Under the pieces are notes generated by a model. The model was not told the origin of the DNA. It saw only the letters and a list, made by a program, of their open reading frames with translations, and did no database searches. The translations under genes and the position numbers were made by a program. Below, in pieces: positions 1 to 5,876 of a stretch of 14,876 nt of DNA. The DNA is from JBNKFQ01 sp050289385 (GTDB taxonomy: Bacteria; Pseudomonadota; Gammaproteobacteria; Pseudomonadales; Porticoccaceae), in contig JBNKFQ010000345.1 of NCBI GenBank assembly GCA_050289385.1, positions 1 to 14,876 on the forward strand, given 5' to 3'. Numbering within the stretch: the first letter of the stretch is position 1; every line of letters starts with the position of its first letter.

Positions 1-229
1 AAGGCCCGCTCCTTCCCAACAGAGTGCTGTTGCCTAACGTATAGATCGTACTCATCATGAGCCAGATGGGGAGCCCTGCACCCATTAGGATCACCGGCAA
101 CGTCGCCACAATTGCAGGAACGCTTCCAGTACTGCAAGAGAATACAAACGCGATAACGCATGCGGCCACGGCCCCTAACAGGACCACCAAAAGCCACGTA
201 TCAATCTTTGACGTATAAACCTGTTCCAT
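1..229 (-). CDS. Partial small membrane protein, PH-like fold (YyaB-type), integron cassette gene
   Basis: The reading frame starts with ATG at 229 and stays open for 76 codons to the window edge, so the C-terminal part is missing. Two hydrophobic stretches (about residues 11-30 and 36-60) are separated by a short polar turn, and the run continues into TIYTLG...LLGRSGP. This arrangement (two N-terminal membrane segments, then the start of a β-rich domain) resembles the YyaB-like bacterial PH-domain proteins common in integron cassettes; that assignment is from memory of the family and is tentative. The gene begins 15 nt after an attC site, with a GAGAG/AAGG stretch upstream of the ATG that may serve as ribosome-binding site. 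It is the fourth cassette counted from the right-hand end of the array. Function unknown. Confidence 0.65.
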   Translation of the reverse strand, partial: MEQVYTSKIDTWLLVVLLGAVAACVIAFVFSCSTGSVPAIVATLPVILMGAGLPIWLMMSTIYTLGNSTLLGRSGP

Positions 230-243
230 GACCTTACTCTCGC

Positions 244-321
244 TAACGCCGCCAACACGCGCGGCTTTATTGTGGAGGCGAAGCCGCAACGGAAAAGCCG
301 TCGCAGTGCTTGGCATTGTTA
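244..321 (-). other. attC recombination site (78 bp) of the glycosyltransferase cassette
   Basis: Read on the minus strand it opens with TAACAATGCCAAGCAC and closes with GTGTTGGCGGCGTTA. The ends pair as TAAC, three unpaired bases, GCCAA, one extra unpaired G on one strand, then CAC. That extrahelical base and the central spacer are the hallmarks of attC sites. A second inner stem pairs GCG-CGGCTTT with AAAGCCG-GCG. The site lies 28 bp after the glycosyltransferase stop codon, as expected for a cassette, and the crossover point is the G at 247. Confidence 0.9.
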
Positions 322-349
322 GCGCAAGCCGCATTGCGGCCAGGTTCCA

Positions 350-1069
350 TTAGCGCTTTACGTCATACCAATACTTAGCCAGGAACTTCTTATCATTTCC
401 GTTCACTGCTTTCGCCACCTGAACAGGATTTGAGTATATCTTGAGAAAGTACCAGTCTCCAAACTCATCAAACTTCCGACAAGAAGTGGTCAAGAATGCC
501 TTTTTTACTTTCACGTGCTTCTTCCCAATGGAACGGCCGTATTTAACCAGGCGCTTGTAAAAGTCGATATCCTCCGCTATCAGCTTCGATTCATCGAACC
601 CACCAATTGACTCAAAGTAGCTCCTATGAAACCAATATAGCCCAAAAGAAACTCCAGACATGAAGGCTGGCAACGCAACCATGGAATATCCAACTGCAAT
701 GCCAAGAGACCAACGCTCCGGGCGCATTGAGATGCCGCCACCGACATTATCTCCCTGATCAATGTGCTTACGTACCTCCGCTAGCGTATTTCTAGACACC
801 CAGCTATCTGCATCCACAGTGATGACCCAGTCCCCAGTTGACGCCCTGATTCCTGAATTCCGAATACTAGATAGATTCTTGTTGTCATTAACAACAATCT
901 TGGCGGAGTAGCTTTTAGCGATGGATTCTGTGTGGTCAGTGCACCTATTCAGGACGACAACAACTTCAACTTCCGTATCACCAGGGACCTCCAAACTTCT
1001 TATAGACGCCAAACATCTTCCGATGTATTTTTCTTCGTTGTTCGCAGGGATTACGAAGGATACTTTCAT
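350..1069 (-). CDS. Family 2 glycosyltransferase, integron cassette gene
   Basis: A 239-residue GT-A fold glycosyltransferase. The N-terminal nucleotide-binding strand reads MKVSFVIPANNEE, followed by RNSGIRASTGDW (residues 70-81) and the metal-binding DAD motif at 86-88. GGFDES and the acidic AEDIDFYKRL stretch in the C-terminal half fit the acceptor/catalytic region. A hydrophobic segment in the middle (GIAVGYSMVALPAFMSGVSF) may touch the membrane. Enzymes of this kind transfer a sugar from a nucleotide-sugar donor, often in polysaccharide or glycolipid synthesis; donor and acceptor cannot be read from the sequence. I place the start at 1069, after AAAGGAG. The frame stays open further upstream to 1246, but that would translate the preceding attC site and overlap the dehydrogenase gene, so it is very unlikely to be used. 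The gene is one cassette (247-1119). Confidence 0.85.
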   Translation of the reverse strand: MKVSFVIPANNEEKYIGRCLASIRSLEVPGDTEVEVVVVLNRCTDHTESIAKSYSAKIVVNDNKNLSSIRNSGIRASTGDWVITVDADSWVSRNTLAEVRKHIDQGDNVGGGISMRPERWSLGIAVGYSMVALPAFMSGVSFGLYWFHRSYFESIGGFDESKLIAEDIDFYKRLVKYGRSIGKKHVKVKKAFLTTSCRKFDEFGDWYFLKIYSNPVQVAKAVNGNDKKFLAKYWYDVKR

Positions 1070-1116
1070 AGAACTCAAACTCTCCTTTGTCACTTGGACG
1101 ACGCCAGCTAGCGTGC

Positions 1117-1175
1117 TAACGCCTTTAGCAGCGGGCGCCGCGTCTTTTGCGGCGTCCGCCTGCCTAAACTTGTTA
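1117..1175 (-). other. attC recombination site (59 bp) of the dehydrogenase cassette
   Basis: On the minus strand the site runs from TAACAAGTTTAGGCAGG to CTGCTAAAGGCGTTA. The arms pair as TAAC, a three-base bubble, TTTAG, an extrahelical G, then CAG. The inner stem is strong (GGACGCCGC with GCGGCGCCC, loop AAAAGAC). This is the shortest of the three sites. It begins 13 bp after the dehydrogenase stop codon. The crossover G is at 1120. Confidence 0.9.
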
Positions 1176-1187
1176 CCTGCCGTGTAC

Positions 1188-1862
1188 TCAGTAAACAGCT
1201 TCTTCTTCAAATGCATGGTAAATGCCGCTATTTTGGACTTTATCAACTAGCTTAACAATCGCCGTTGCCCCCTCTTCTGCTGTGTGATTTGCATCACTCG
1301 ATCCCGAGGAGGTTTTCAATAAACCAGGATTTATCGAAATCACAGTTGTTCCAGACAACTCAGGATCGTTGGCCATGCAGAGTGAGAGCATGTTCTGAGC
1401 ACATTTACCAATACGGTAGCTATATGAGAATTCTCTCTTGGAGAAATCGCCTCTTTCGTTCTGCCGGATGGAGCCCAACCTAGATGTAATGTTAACGATT
1501 TTAGAGTTACTGATATATTCCTGAATTGCTGTGATAACTCGGAGGGCACCAACACAGTGCAAGTTGACTTGATCTAGAACTTCTTGTGGATTAACTTCGG
1601 ACAAATGAAATCCATGGCTACCAACACCAGCATTGTTAAAAACGATATCTATTTTTGAAATTGACAATGAATCAACAAACCCTCGTAATTTTTCAACGCT
1701 GGACTCCTTCGTGATATCAGTTCCACAATGATGGTAGTTATCATCGTTTATTGATGAGGTTGATCTGGAAACACCAATGACGATAGCACCTGAACTTAGA
1801 TAGTGTTTGGTAAGCTCATTACCCAATCCCTTTGATGTTCCAGTAATTAGGACAACTTTCAT
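1188..1862 (-). CDS. Short-chain dehydrogenase/reductase (SDR), integron cassette gene
   Basis: A 224-residue NAD(P)-dependent oxidoreductase of the classical SDR type. Visible motifs are the dinucleotide-binding TGTSKGLG (residues 7-14), NNAG (76-79), a serine in VNITSRLGS (around 127, probable catalytic serine) and YRIGK (Tyr149 and Lys153, the YxxxK pair). The spacing and the ITSRLGSI segment are most like the sniffer/C-factor subgroup; this is an impression, and the substrate is unknown. Length is slightly short for classical SDRs (about 250) because the C-terminal substrate loop is reduced. The start codon at 1862 lies 22 bp after the preceding attC site and has only a weak GAGA ribosome-binding site. 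The cassette spans about 1120-1887. The gene is more AT-rich than the bau genes to the right, in keeping with a foreign origin. Confidence 0.88.
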   Translation of the reverse strand: MKVVLITGTSKGLGNELTKHYLSSGAIVIGVSRSTSSINDDNYHHCGTDITKESSVEKLRGFVDSLSISKIDIVFNNAGVGSHGFHLSEVNPQEVLDQVNLHCVGALRVITAIQEYISNSKIVNITSRLGSIRQNERGDFSKREFSYSYRIGKCAQNMLSLCMANDPELSGTTVISINPGLLKTSSGSSDANHTAEEGATAIVKLVDKVQNSGIYHAFEEEAVY

Positions 1863-1884
1863 GCTCGTTCTCTAGTTAGGCATG

Positions 1885-1969
1885 TAACGCTCCGCTAAAC
1901 GGTGAGCGTTAGCGAGTCCAGTGGAGGCCGCGCTTTTTGCGGCCGGAACGATGTTTGAGCGGCTTGTTA
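1885..1969 (-). other. attC recombination site (85 bp) of the acetyltransferase cassette
   Basis: Minus-strand sequence starts TAACAAGCCGCTCAAAC and ends CCGTTTAGCGGAGCGTTA. Arms pair as TAAC, a three-base bubble, CCGCT, an extrahelical C, AAAC. A central GGCCGC/GCGGCC hairpin fills the middle. The TAACAAGCCGCTCAA start is the form often seen in marine gammaproteobacterial integrons. The site begins 8 bp after the acetyltransferase stop codon. The right-hand half-site is GTTACAT, one base off the usual GTTRRRY. The crossover G is at 1888. Confidence 0.9.
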
Positions 1970-1977
1970 ACACTTGG

Positions 1978-2397
1978 CTATGAATCATATTCTAGACGCT
2001 TACCCAACCCAACAACATTATCATTTCCGTAACTAATCGCTGTGTAAAATGCGATTACAGATTCGTTAGTTGTGCGGACTTGCAGATTAATTTTAGGACA
2101 GCCCTTTTGTTTAATTAGACTTTCAACGGACTGCATAATTATTTGACCGTAGCCCTTTCGCTGTTCTGACGGTTTAACGGCCAAGTAATTAATCCAACCC
2201 CTGTGGCCTTCATAGCCACCCATAACTGAAGCCACAATTCCGTTCTCAGTAACACCAACCAAAAAGAGGTCTGGATCAACGTTAAGCTTCCGCTCTATAT
2301 CTTTAGCTGGATCATTTTGTGGTACGACAAGACCACACTCATTCCAGAGCGAAATGACTTCTTCTTTATCATTCTTGTTGTATGCACGTACTTTCAT
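1978..2397 (-). CDS. ypeA: GNAT-family N-acetyltransferase, YpeA-like, first cassette of the array
   Basis: A 139-residue single-domain GNAT protein, the normal length for the family. The acetyl-CoA pyrophosphate-binding loop is QRKGYG (residues 79-84). WNECGLVVPQNDP, DIERKL, VMGGYEGHRGWINYLAV and GLGKRLEYDS follow the order and wording of the E. coli YpeA family closely. GNAT enzymes transfer acetyl from acetyl-CoA to an amine; the substrate of YpeA-type members is not established. There is no recognisable ribosome-binding site before the ATG (the upstream bases are AACACTCTT). Instead a 29-codon ORF ends 7 nt upstream, so translation may be coupled to it. Its attC follows the stop codon at once. 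This is the cassette closest to where attI should lie. Confidence 0.88.
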   Translation of the reverse strand: MKVRAYNKNDKEEVISLWNECGLVVPQNDPAKDIERKLNVDPDLFLVGVTENGIVASVMGGYEGHRGWINYLAVKPSEQRKGYGQIIMQSVESLIKQKGCPKINLQVRTTNESVIAFYTAISYGNDNVVGLGKRLEYDS

Positions 2398-2404
2398 AAG
2401 AGTG

Positions 2405-2494
2405 TTATTTGTATATCGCGCATGCGCGTTTTGCCGAAATAGATATTCGGCAGCTATCTATAACTTGTTGATATTCAATTGGAATTTTTGACAT
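2405..2494 (-). CDS. Possible 29-residue leader ORF before the first cassette gene
   Basis: ATG at 2494 is preceded by GAAAGGAATCGGTA, a convincing ribosome-binding site, and the frame runs 29 codons to a TAA at 2405-2407, 7 nt before the acetyltransferase ATG. The product is MSKIPIEYQQ...ACAIYK; I recognise no domain. In class 1 integrons a short ORF in attI1 (ORF11) is known to raise translation of cassette genes that lack their own ribosome-binding site. Here the arrangement is similar, so a coupling role is my inference. It could equally be the remains of a longer broken gene, or chance. Confidence 0.35.
   Translation of the reverse strand: MSKIPIEYQQVIDSCRISISAKRACAIYK
2417..2451. repeat. 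Two adjacent small palindromes inside the leader ORF
   Basis: A perfect 12-bp palindrome CGCGCATGCGCG (2417-2428) is followed after 4 bp by GCCGAA (2433-2438) and TTCGGC (2446-2451), a 6-bp stem with a 7-base loop. Both would form in RNA or single-stranded DNA from either strand. Role unknown; translation control of the first cassette or a recombination structure are possible. Confidence 0.5.
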
Positions 2495-2536
2495 TACCGA
2501 TTCCTTTCGAAACAAAGCGAGTTTTTCCTGTTATCT

Positions 2537-2560
2537 AAAATAACCGGACCCGGTTATTTT
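2537..2560. repeat. 11-bp inverted repeat, terminator-like or operator
   Basis: AAAATAACCGG and CCGGTTATTTT are perfect inverted copies separated by 2 bp. As RNA it would form a 10-bp stem with a four-base loop, followed by TCTT on the plus strand and AG on the minus strand. It could act as a weak bidirectional terminator behind the LysR gene. The near-zero spacing is also what a dimeric repressor site looks like. It lies between the proposed minus-strand promoter and the leader ORF. Confidence 0.5.
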
Positions 2561-2633
2561 TCTTGCCGGGTACGTTACCCTTTGATATTACTTGGTTTTT
2601 TTTATGGGTTGGCGGGATAACGCGCACACAGTC

Positions 2634-2661
2634 AGTATAAAGCGCGCAAAAATTTTGACAA
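2634..2661 (-). promoter_or_regulatory. Probable sigma-70 promoter driving the cassette array
   Basis: On the minus strand TTGTCA (2656-2661) and TATACT (2634-2639) are separated by 16 bp, each one base or two bases from consensus. Transcription would start near 2627 and run leftward through the leader ORF into the acetyltransferase and the following cassettes. Its place matches the Pc cassette promoter of an integron. The inverted repeat at 2537-2560 lies inside the transcript leader. Confidence 0.5.
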
Positions 2662-2682
2662 CACTCAAATATACTGTCTATT
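2655..2682 (+). promoter_or_regulatory. Possible LexA-controlled promoter facing right, without a gene behind it
   Basis: A perfect TTGACA (2655-2660) is followed after 16 bp by TCTATT (2677-2682, four of six consensus bases), which falls inside the LexA box. The first ATG downstream (2706) opens a four-codon frame only, and the next thing met is the antisense 3' end of the LysR gene. The -35 shares its bases with the leftward promoter, so the two are back to back. Confidence 0.35.
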
Positions 2683-2691
2683 CGAACAGTG
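2672..2691. promoter_or_regulatory. LexA (SOS) box
   Basis: TACTGT-CTATTCGA-ACAGTG matches the gammaproteobacterial LexA consensus CTGT-N8-ACAG exactly, and the flanking TA and TG make 20 of the canonical positions nearly symmetrical. Many integron integrase genes are known to be repressed by LexA through such a box over their promoter. Here the box covers the rightward promoter and lies 10 bp upstream of the leftward -35. No SOS gene follows it in the window. Confidence 0.65.
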
Positions 2692-2757
2692 TATTTACCG
2701 TGCATATGAATCTTGAATAGGGGAGTTATTTTCGGCTTGTCGTTTACCCGATGCACC

Positions 2758-3675
2758 TCAGCCCTCAATAAAAACCTCCTCGTCCCACCATGGCTTGTCA
2801 CCACCCAAACGTTCCACAGCAAAATCCAGAAAAGCCCGCACTTTCGCTGGTAGATGCTCACGCTGGGGAAACACCGAATACAAGGACTTTGATGGCATTT
2901 TGTACGAGCCCAGTAATTGCACCAGCTTTCCCGACCTCAGATCAGGGCCAGCGATAAACGTTGGCAGTCGACCAATACCGGTGCCTTGTAATAACGCCTC
3001 GCGCAAGGCTTCACTGTTATTTACACTGTAATTACCTGATACAGAGACAGTTTCCTGCTTACCATCTATAAAGAAGGTCCATTCACTGGCTGACCAGGAG
3101 TAGAGCAAGCAATTGTGCTCTGCCAACTCATTCGGCAATACCGGTTTGCCATGGCGATCTGTATATTCCTGTGACGCACACAAAACACTGTGCAAGGGCA
3201 TCAACTTGCGGGCGATCAAGGTTGAGTCCGGCAAATCACCGGCGCGAATCGCCGCGTCAAATCTGCCTTCTACCAGGTTGACTGGGCCGTCGTCCATGAC
3301 CAGGTCGATATGAATGCCGGGGTAGCGTTTTAAAAACTCCGGTATTAGCGGTGCGATATGCAGACGGCCAAATGCCATTGGCACATTGATACGCAACCGC
3401 CCCTGTGGCTCGTTTTGCAATTGCGTTGCCGCATCTTCGGCGTCGTTGGCACAAGCCAACGCCAGCGCCGCGTGGCTGAAATAACGCTCCCCGGCCTCGG
3501 TAAGACTGAGCCGTCTCGTGGTGCGATTCAACAGGCGCACGCCAAGCTGGTTTTCCAGTTGGGTAATGCGCTTGCTGACCGCTGATTTGGAGATGCCCAA
3601 CTTGTCAGCAGCCTGCGAAAAACTGCCATTCTCCACAACCGCCACAAATATTGGAATGGCTCCAAATCCTTCCAT
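2758..3675 (-). CDS. LysR-family transcriptional regulator
   Basis: A 305-residue LTTR of normal length. The N-terminal winged helix-turn-helix covers about residues 5-65, with SFSQAADKLGISKSAVSKRI as the DNA-recognition part and LLNRTTRRLSLTEAG as the wing. The rest is the periplasmic-binding-protein-like co-inducer domain (residues 90-295). Subgroup features such as NVPMAFGRLHIAPLIPEFLKR are those of the large DhbR/AaeR-like LTTR group, whose effectors vary. The start at 3675 follows AGAGG at good spacing. It is divergent from an EamA-family transporter gene with 107 bp between them, which suggests that it regulates the transporter and itself from the palindrome at 3688-3706. The effector cannot be inferred. 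Confidence 0.92.
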   Translation of the reverse strand: MEGFGAIPIFVAVVENGSFSQAADKLGISKSAVSKRITQLENQLGVRLLNRTTRRLSLTEAGERYFSHAALALACANDAEDAATQLQNEPQGRLRINVPMAFGRLHIAPLIPEFLKRYPGIHIDLVMDDGPVNLVEGRFDAAIRAGDLPDSTLIARKLMPLHSVLCASQEYTDRHGKPVLPNELAEHNCLLYSWSASEWTFFIDGKQETVSVSGNYSVNNSEALREALLQGTGIGRLPTFIAGPDLRSGKLVQLLGSYKMPSKSLYSVFPQREHLPAKVRAFLDFAVERLGGDKPWWDEEVFIEG

Positions 3676-3687
3676 ATTTGCCTCTAA

Positions 3688-3706
3688 TGTTGAAATTTAT
3701 TCAACA
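3688..3706. promoter_or_regulatory. Perfect inverted repeat between lysR and transporter gene, probable LysR operator
   Basis: TGTTGAA-ATTTA-TTCAACA is a perfect 7-bp inverted repeat with a 5-bp centre and contains the T-N11-A core typical of LysR binding sites. It lies 12 bp upstream of the lysR start codon and 76 bp upstream of the transporter start, the position expected for an autoregulatory LTTR site. Confidence 0.6.
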
Positions 3707-3782
3707 GTTATTCTCTGTCAGACGGGATTATCGGTCAATCAGAAACAGTATAGAGTCACAGTTTAATCAACCAGGGCAGCAA

Positions 3783-4739
3783 ATGAGCACATCATTGCGT
3801 ACAACAGACAATCGACTCTCCACTGCTGGCAAGAGCGCCAGCGTGTTGACGATTGCCATCGGTATGTTGGTTGCCGGCAATTTTGCTCTGGCCAAATTTG
3901 CTGTGCTTGGCGGTGCGGGGGCATTTGCGGTGTTTTACTGGCAATTGGTAGGTGCCAGCGTATTTTTGTTGCTGGCTATGGCCATGCAAGGCCAGCGACC
4001 CAGCCTCAAAGCCAGCCATATTCGCTACTGCTTGATCGGCGGTCTGTTGGGCGTGAGCGCGCCTCAGTTAGTTGCCTACACCGTACTCAAGCACATTCCT
4101 GCAGGTCTGTTTACCGTTTTGGTTACCTTGTCTCCGCTGATGACTTTTTTGTTGACATCTCTCTACGAAAAACGGCTGTTGCCGCTGTATCGCCTGACCG
4201 GAATACTGATCGGTTTGGCCGGTGTCAGCATGGCGACCATTGCCGGGTTTGACACTGGTACAGTTTCGGCACACTGGCTGGCATTGGCTTTTGGCGTGCC
4301 GCTGCTGCTGGGCATCACCAATGTATACCGCAGCAAGGCACTTCCGCCGGATGCCCACCCCATGTCACTGGCAACCGGAACACTGTTGTCTCAGGTGTTT
4401 TTATTAATGCCTGTGTTTTTGTTAAGCAGACAAATTTACCTGCCATTTTTTCCCGTTCGCCATACGGATTTTGCGATTATTGCGTTGGCCGTTATCACTG
4501 CACTCAGTTACATACTGACCTTTATTTTGCAAAGACGTACCGACGGTGTGGGTTTTAGCCAGGTGGGTTATTTTGTTACTCTCAGCGGTGTATTTATCGG
4601 TGCGATCGCCTTTGATGAACCCTTTAGTGTGTCACTAGTCAGTGCTGTAGTATTGCTGTTTGTTGGTTTGGTAATGACCAACGGAAAACTGAGTGTTAGA
4701 AAAATTGTCGGGCAACTGAAAAAAATTAACCCGATGTGA
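3783..4739 (+). CDS. EamA/DMT-superfamily transporter (10-TMS exporter type)
   Basis: A 318-residue inner-membrane protein with about ten hydrophobic segments in two homologous halves (roughly residues 20-150 and 165-300), the layout of the drug/metabolite transporter family. LVAGNFALAKFAVLGGAGAFAVFYW opens the first EamA repeat, and the family-like motif with a proline-bearing segment (GVSAPQLVAYTVLKHIPAGLFTVLV, split over two helices) follows. Members mostly export amino acids, metabolites or drugs by proton exchange; the substrate is unknown here. I chose the ATG at 3783, which begins the conserved part; the frame is open upstream to 3651 but that would cross the operator and the lysR start. 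The ribosome-binding site (CAGGGCAGCAA) is modest. Divergent from, and probably controlled by, the adjacent LysR regulator. Confidence 0.88.
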   Translation: MSTSLRTTDNRLSTAGKSASVLTIAIGMLVAGNFALAKFAVLGGAGAFAVFYWQLVGASVFLLLAMAMQGQRPSLKASHIRYCLIGGLLGVSAPQLVAYTVLKHIPAGLFTVLVTLSPLMTFLLTSLYEKRLLPLYRLTGILIGLAGVSMATIAGFDTGTVSAHWLALAFGVPLLLGITNVYRSKALPPDAHPMSLATGTLLSQVFLLMPVFLLSRQIYLPFFPVRHTDFAIIALAVITALSYILTFILQRRTDGVGFSQVGYFVTLSGVFIGAIAFDEPFSVSLVSAVVLLFVGLVMTNGKLSVRKIVGQLKKINPM

Positions 4740-4761
4740 ATGACATCGAAAAATTGTCATT
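4739..4761. terminator. Weak hairpin between convergent transporter and bauR-like genes
   Basis: AATGACA and TGTCATT form a 7-bp stem with a 9-base loop directly over the transporter stop codon. No U-run follows on the plus strand. It is the only hairpin of note in the 89-bp gap between the two convergent genes, so it may help termination, but the stem is weak. Confidence 0.25.
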
Positions 4762-4828
4762 GAGTGTTTGTACTGTTTTCGGTATTGGTCAATGGGTGTC
4801 GAAAAGACAAGTAACTGTTTGAATGCGG

Positions 4829-5755
4829 TTACTCTCCTGTTTTTTGATGTGCCTGTTTAAGCGCGTTAACAAAAGTGCTGGTAACACGAGAAGGTGTGGG
4901 GGAGTGGCGGACGATGGCATCAAACTGGCACTGATACTGAAACAGGTCGGTGCCGGTTGGTTTCATCAGGCCCTGATCAACAAAGTATTTTGCATAGTGA
5001 TCAGGCAAGTAACCCAGGTAACGGCCTGAGAGTATCAGGTGGGCTACCGCTTCCTGATCGTAAGCTGTTGCTGTGCGCTTCATATCCAGTTTGCGGCCGA
5101 CTTCCATGTTTGGTGAATGGTAGCCGATACCCGCGTATTTACAGGACAGTATCTCCGCTTTTCCAACACCTTTATCACGCCTGAACAGAGGGTGCTGCTT
5201 GCCGCAGTACAAATACATCTGTTCATCAAATAACGGGTAATAATCCATGCTGCTGGATGTGCGGTGGCCCGGAATAATGCCCACGTGATAGCGGCCTTCC
5301 ATAATTCCGCGTTCAATTTCGGTAATGGTGTCCACATAAATTTCGATACTTACCGCCGGGGCAATGTCATCAAATAATTGCAATGCCTGGTGTATCGCAG
5401 ATTTTGGATTGGTGGCGGTTTTATCAAAAATTGCCAGACTGAGGTTGCCGCTCAGGCTTTGGTGCACGTCGTTTACCTCGGCCCGAAACTCATCAATCGA
5501 TGCCAGTAATCTCAGCCCTGCCTGATAAACCTGTTTGCCTTCCGGGGTGAGCGCGAAACCACCGCGACCGCGACGACACAGGTTGACACCCAGGCGAATT
5601 TCAAAGTCCTTGATATGACGGCTGATGGTTGAGCGATCGATGTTCAGCTCCAGTTCTGCGGCAGAAAATCCGCTGCATTCCACCACAGCCCGAAATACTC
5701 GCAAAAGGCGAATATCGGTGTCACTGAACTGGCCCAGCAGCGCTTTCTTGACCAT
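4829..5755 (-). CDS. bauR: LysR-family regulator, BauR-like
   Basis: An LTTR of 308 residues with a winged helix-turn-helix at residues 13-70 (GFSAAELELNIDRSTISRHI is the recognition region) and an effector domain after residue 95. The wording of the N-terminus (FSDTDIRLLRVFRAVVECSGF) and of the effector domain fits the LTTR subgroup that sits divergent from β-alanine or other ω-aminotransferase genes; in Pseudomonas aeruginosa BauR activates bauABCD in response to β-alanine. The same divergent layout is seen here with a bauA-type gene. Start: ATG 5755 has TGGAG eight bases upstream; ATG 5779 is also possible (316 residues) but its AGG is too close. An inverted repeat at 5791-5835 in the shared promoter region is the likely operator. 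The symbol is based on family and context, not on a database search. Confidence 0.8.
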   Translation of the reverse strand: MVKKALLGQFSDTDIRLLRVFRAVVECSGFSAAELELNIDRSTISRHIKDFEIRLGVNLCRRGRGGFALTPEGKQVYQAGLRLLASIDEFRAEVNDVHQSLSGNLSLAIFDKTATNPKSAIHQALQLFDDIAPAVSIEIYVDTITEIERGIMEGRYHVGIIPGHRTSSSMDYYPLFDEQMYLYCGKQHPLFRRDKGVGKAEILSCKYAGIGYHSPNMEVGRKLDMKRTATAYDQEAVAHLILSGRYLGYLPDHYAKYFVDQGLMKPTGTDLFQYQCQFDAIVRHSPTPSRVTSTFVNALKQAHQKTGE

Positions 5756-5790
5756 TTCTGGCGCTCCATATAGTTGCATAAACCTACAAC

Positions 5791-5835
5791 TATAGATTGA
5801 TAAAATGTGATTTGTGCAGCTAACGGTAATCTATA
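5791..5835. promoter_or_regulatory. Spaced inverted repeat in bauR-bauA intergenic region, probable regulator site
   Basis: TATAGATT (5791-5798) and AATCTATA (5828-5835) are perfect 8-bp inverted copies with centres 37 bp apart, between the regulator and aminotransferase starts. LysR tetramers usually bind a recognition half-site and an activation half-site separated by a few helical turns, and this fits. TATAAA at 5832-5837 could serve as the -10 of the aminotransferase promoter. Confidence 0.45.
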
Positions 5836-5876
5836 AAGTGGTTCAAATCAAAAGTTTGTGCATTTGGGAAAACTGT

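Larger units (their letters stand above)
2398..2757. other. Leader / lost integron platform region without a full-length gene
   Basis: This 360-bp stretch between the first cassette gene and the stop codon of the LysR gene holds no gene longer than the 29-codon leader. It contains divergent promoter-like elements (2634-2682), a LexA box (2672-2691), an inverted repeat at 2537-2560, a smaller one at 2568-2580 and two more hairpins at 2417-2451. No integrase gene, no plausible integrase fragment and no clear attI core (GTTRRRY at the cassette junction) could be found. Its position at the promoter-proximal end of the array is where an integron normally has attI, the cassette promoter and intI. 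Confidence 0.6.

Noticed and set aside
1..2397. CRISPR array or insertion sequence as explanation for the repeated structures on the left
   Set aside because: The repeats differ in sequence and length, are separated by full genes, share the attC folding pattern, and there is no transposase or short regular spacer.
2380..2420. attI core site at the junction of leader and first cassette
   Set aside because: No GTTRRRY is found at the expected place on the minus strand; the junction reads AAATAACACTC. The site may be degenerate or the boundary may be elsewhere, so I do not call it.
2535..2861. 108-codon minus-strand frame crossing the 3' end of the LysR gene and the leader region
   Set aside because: Overlaps the LysR gene out of frame and covers the LexA box and promoters; the predicted protein is basic and low in recognisable structure.
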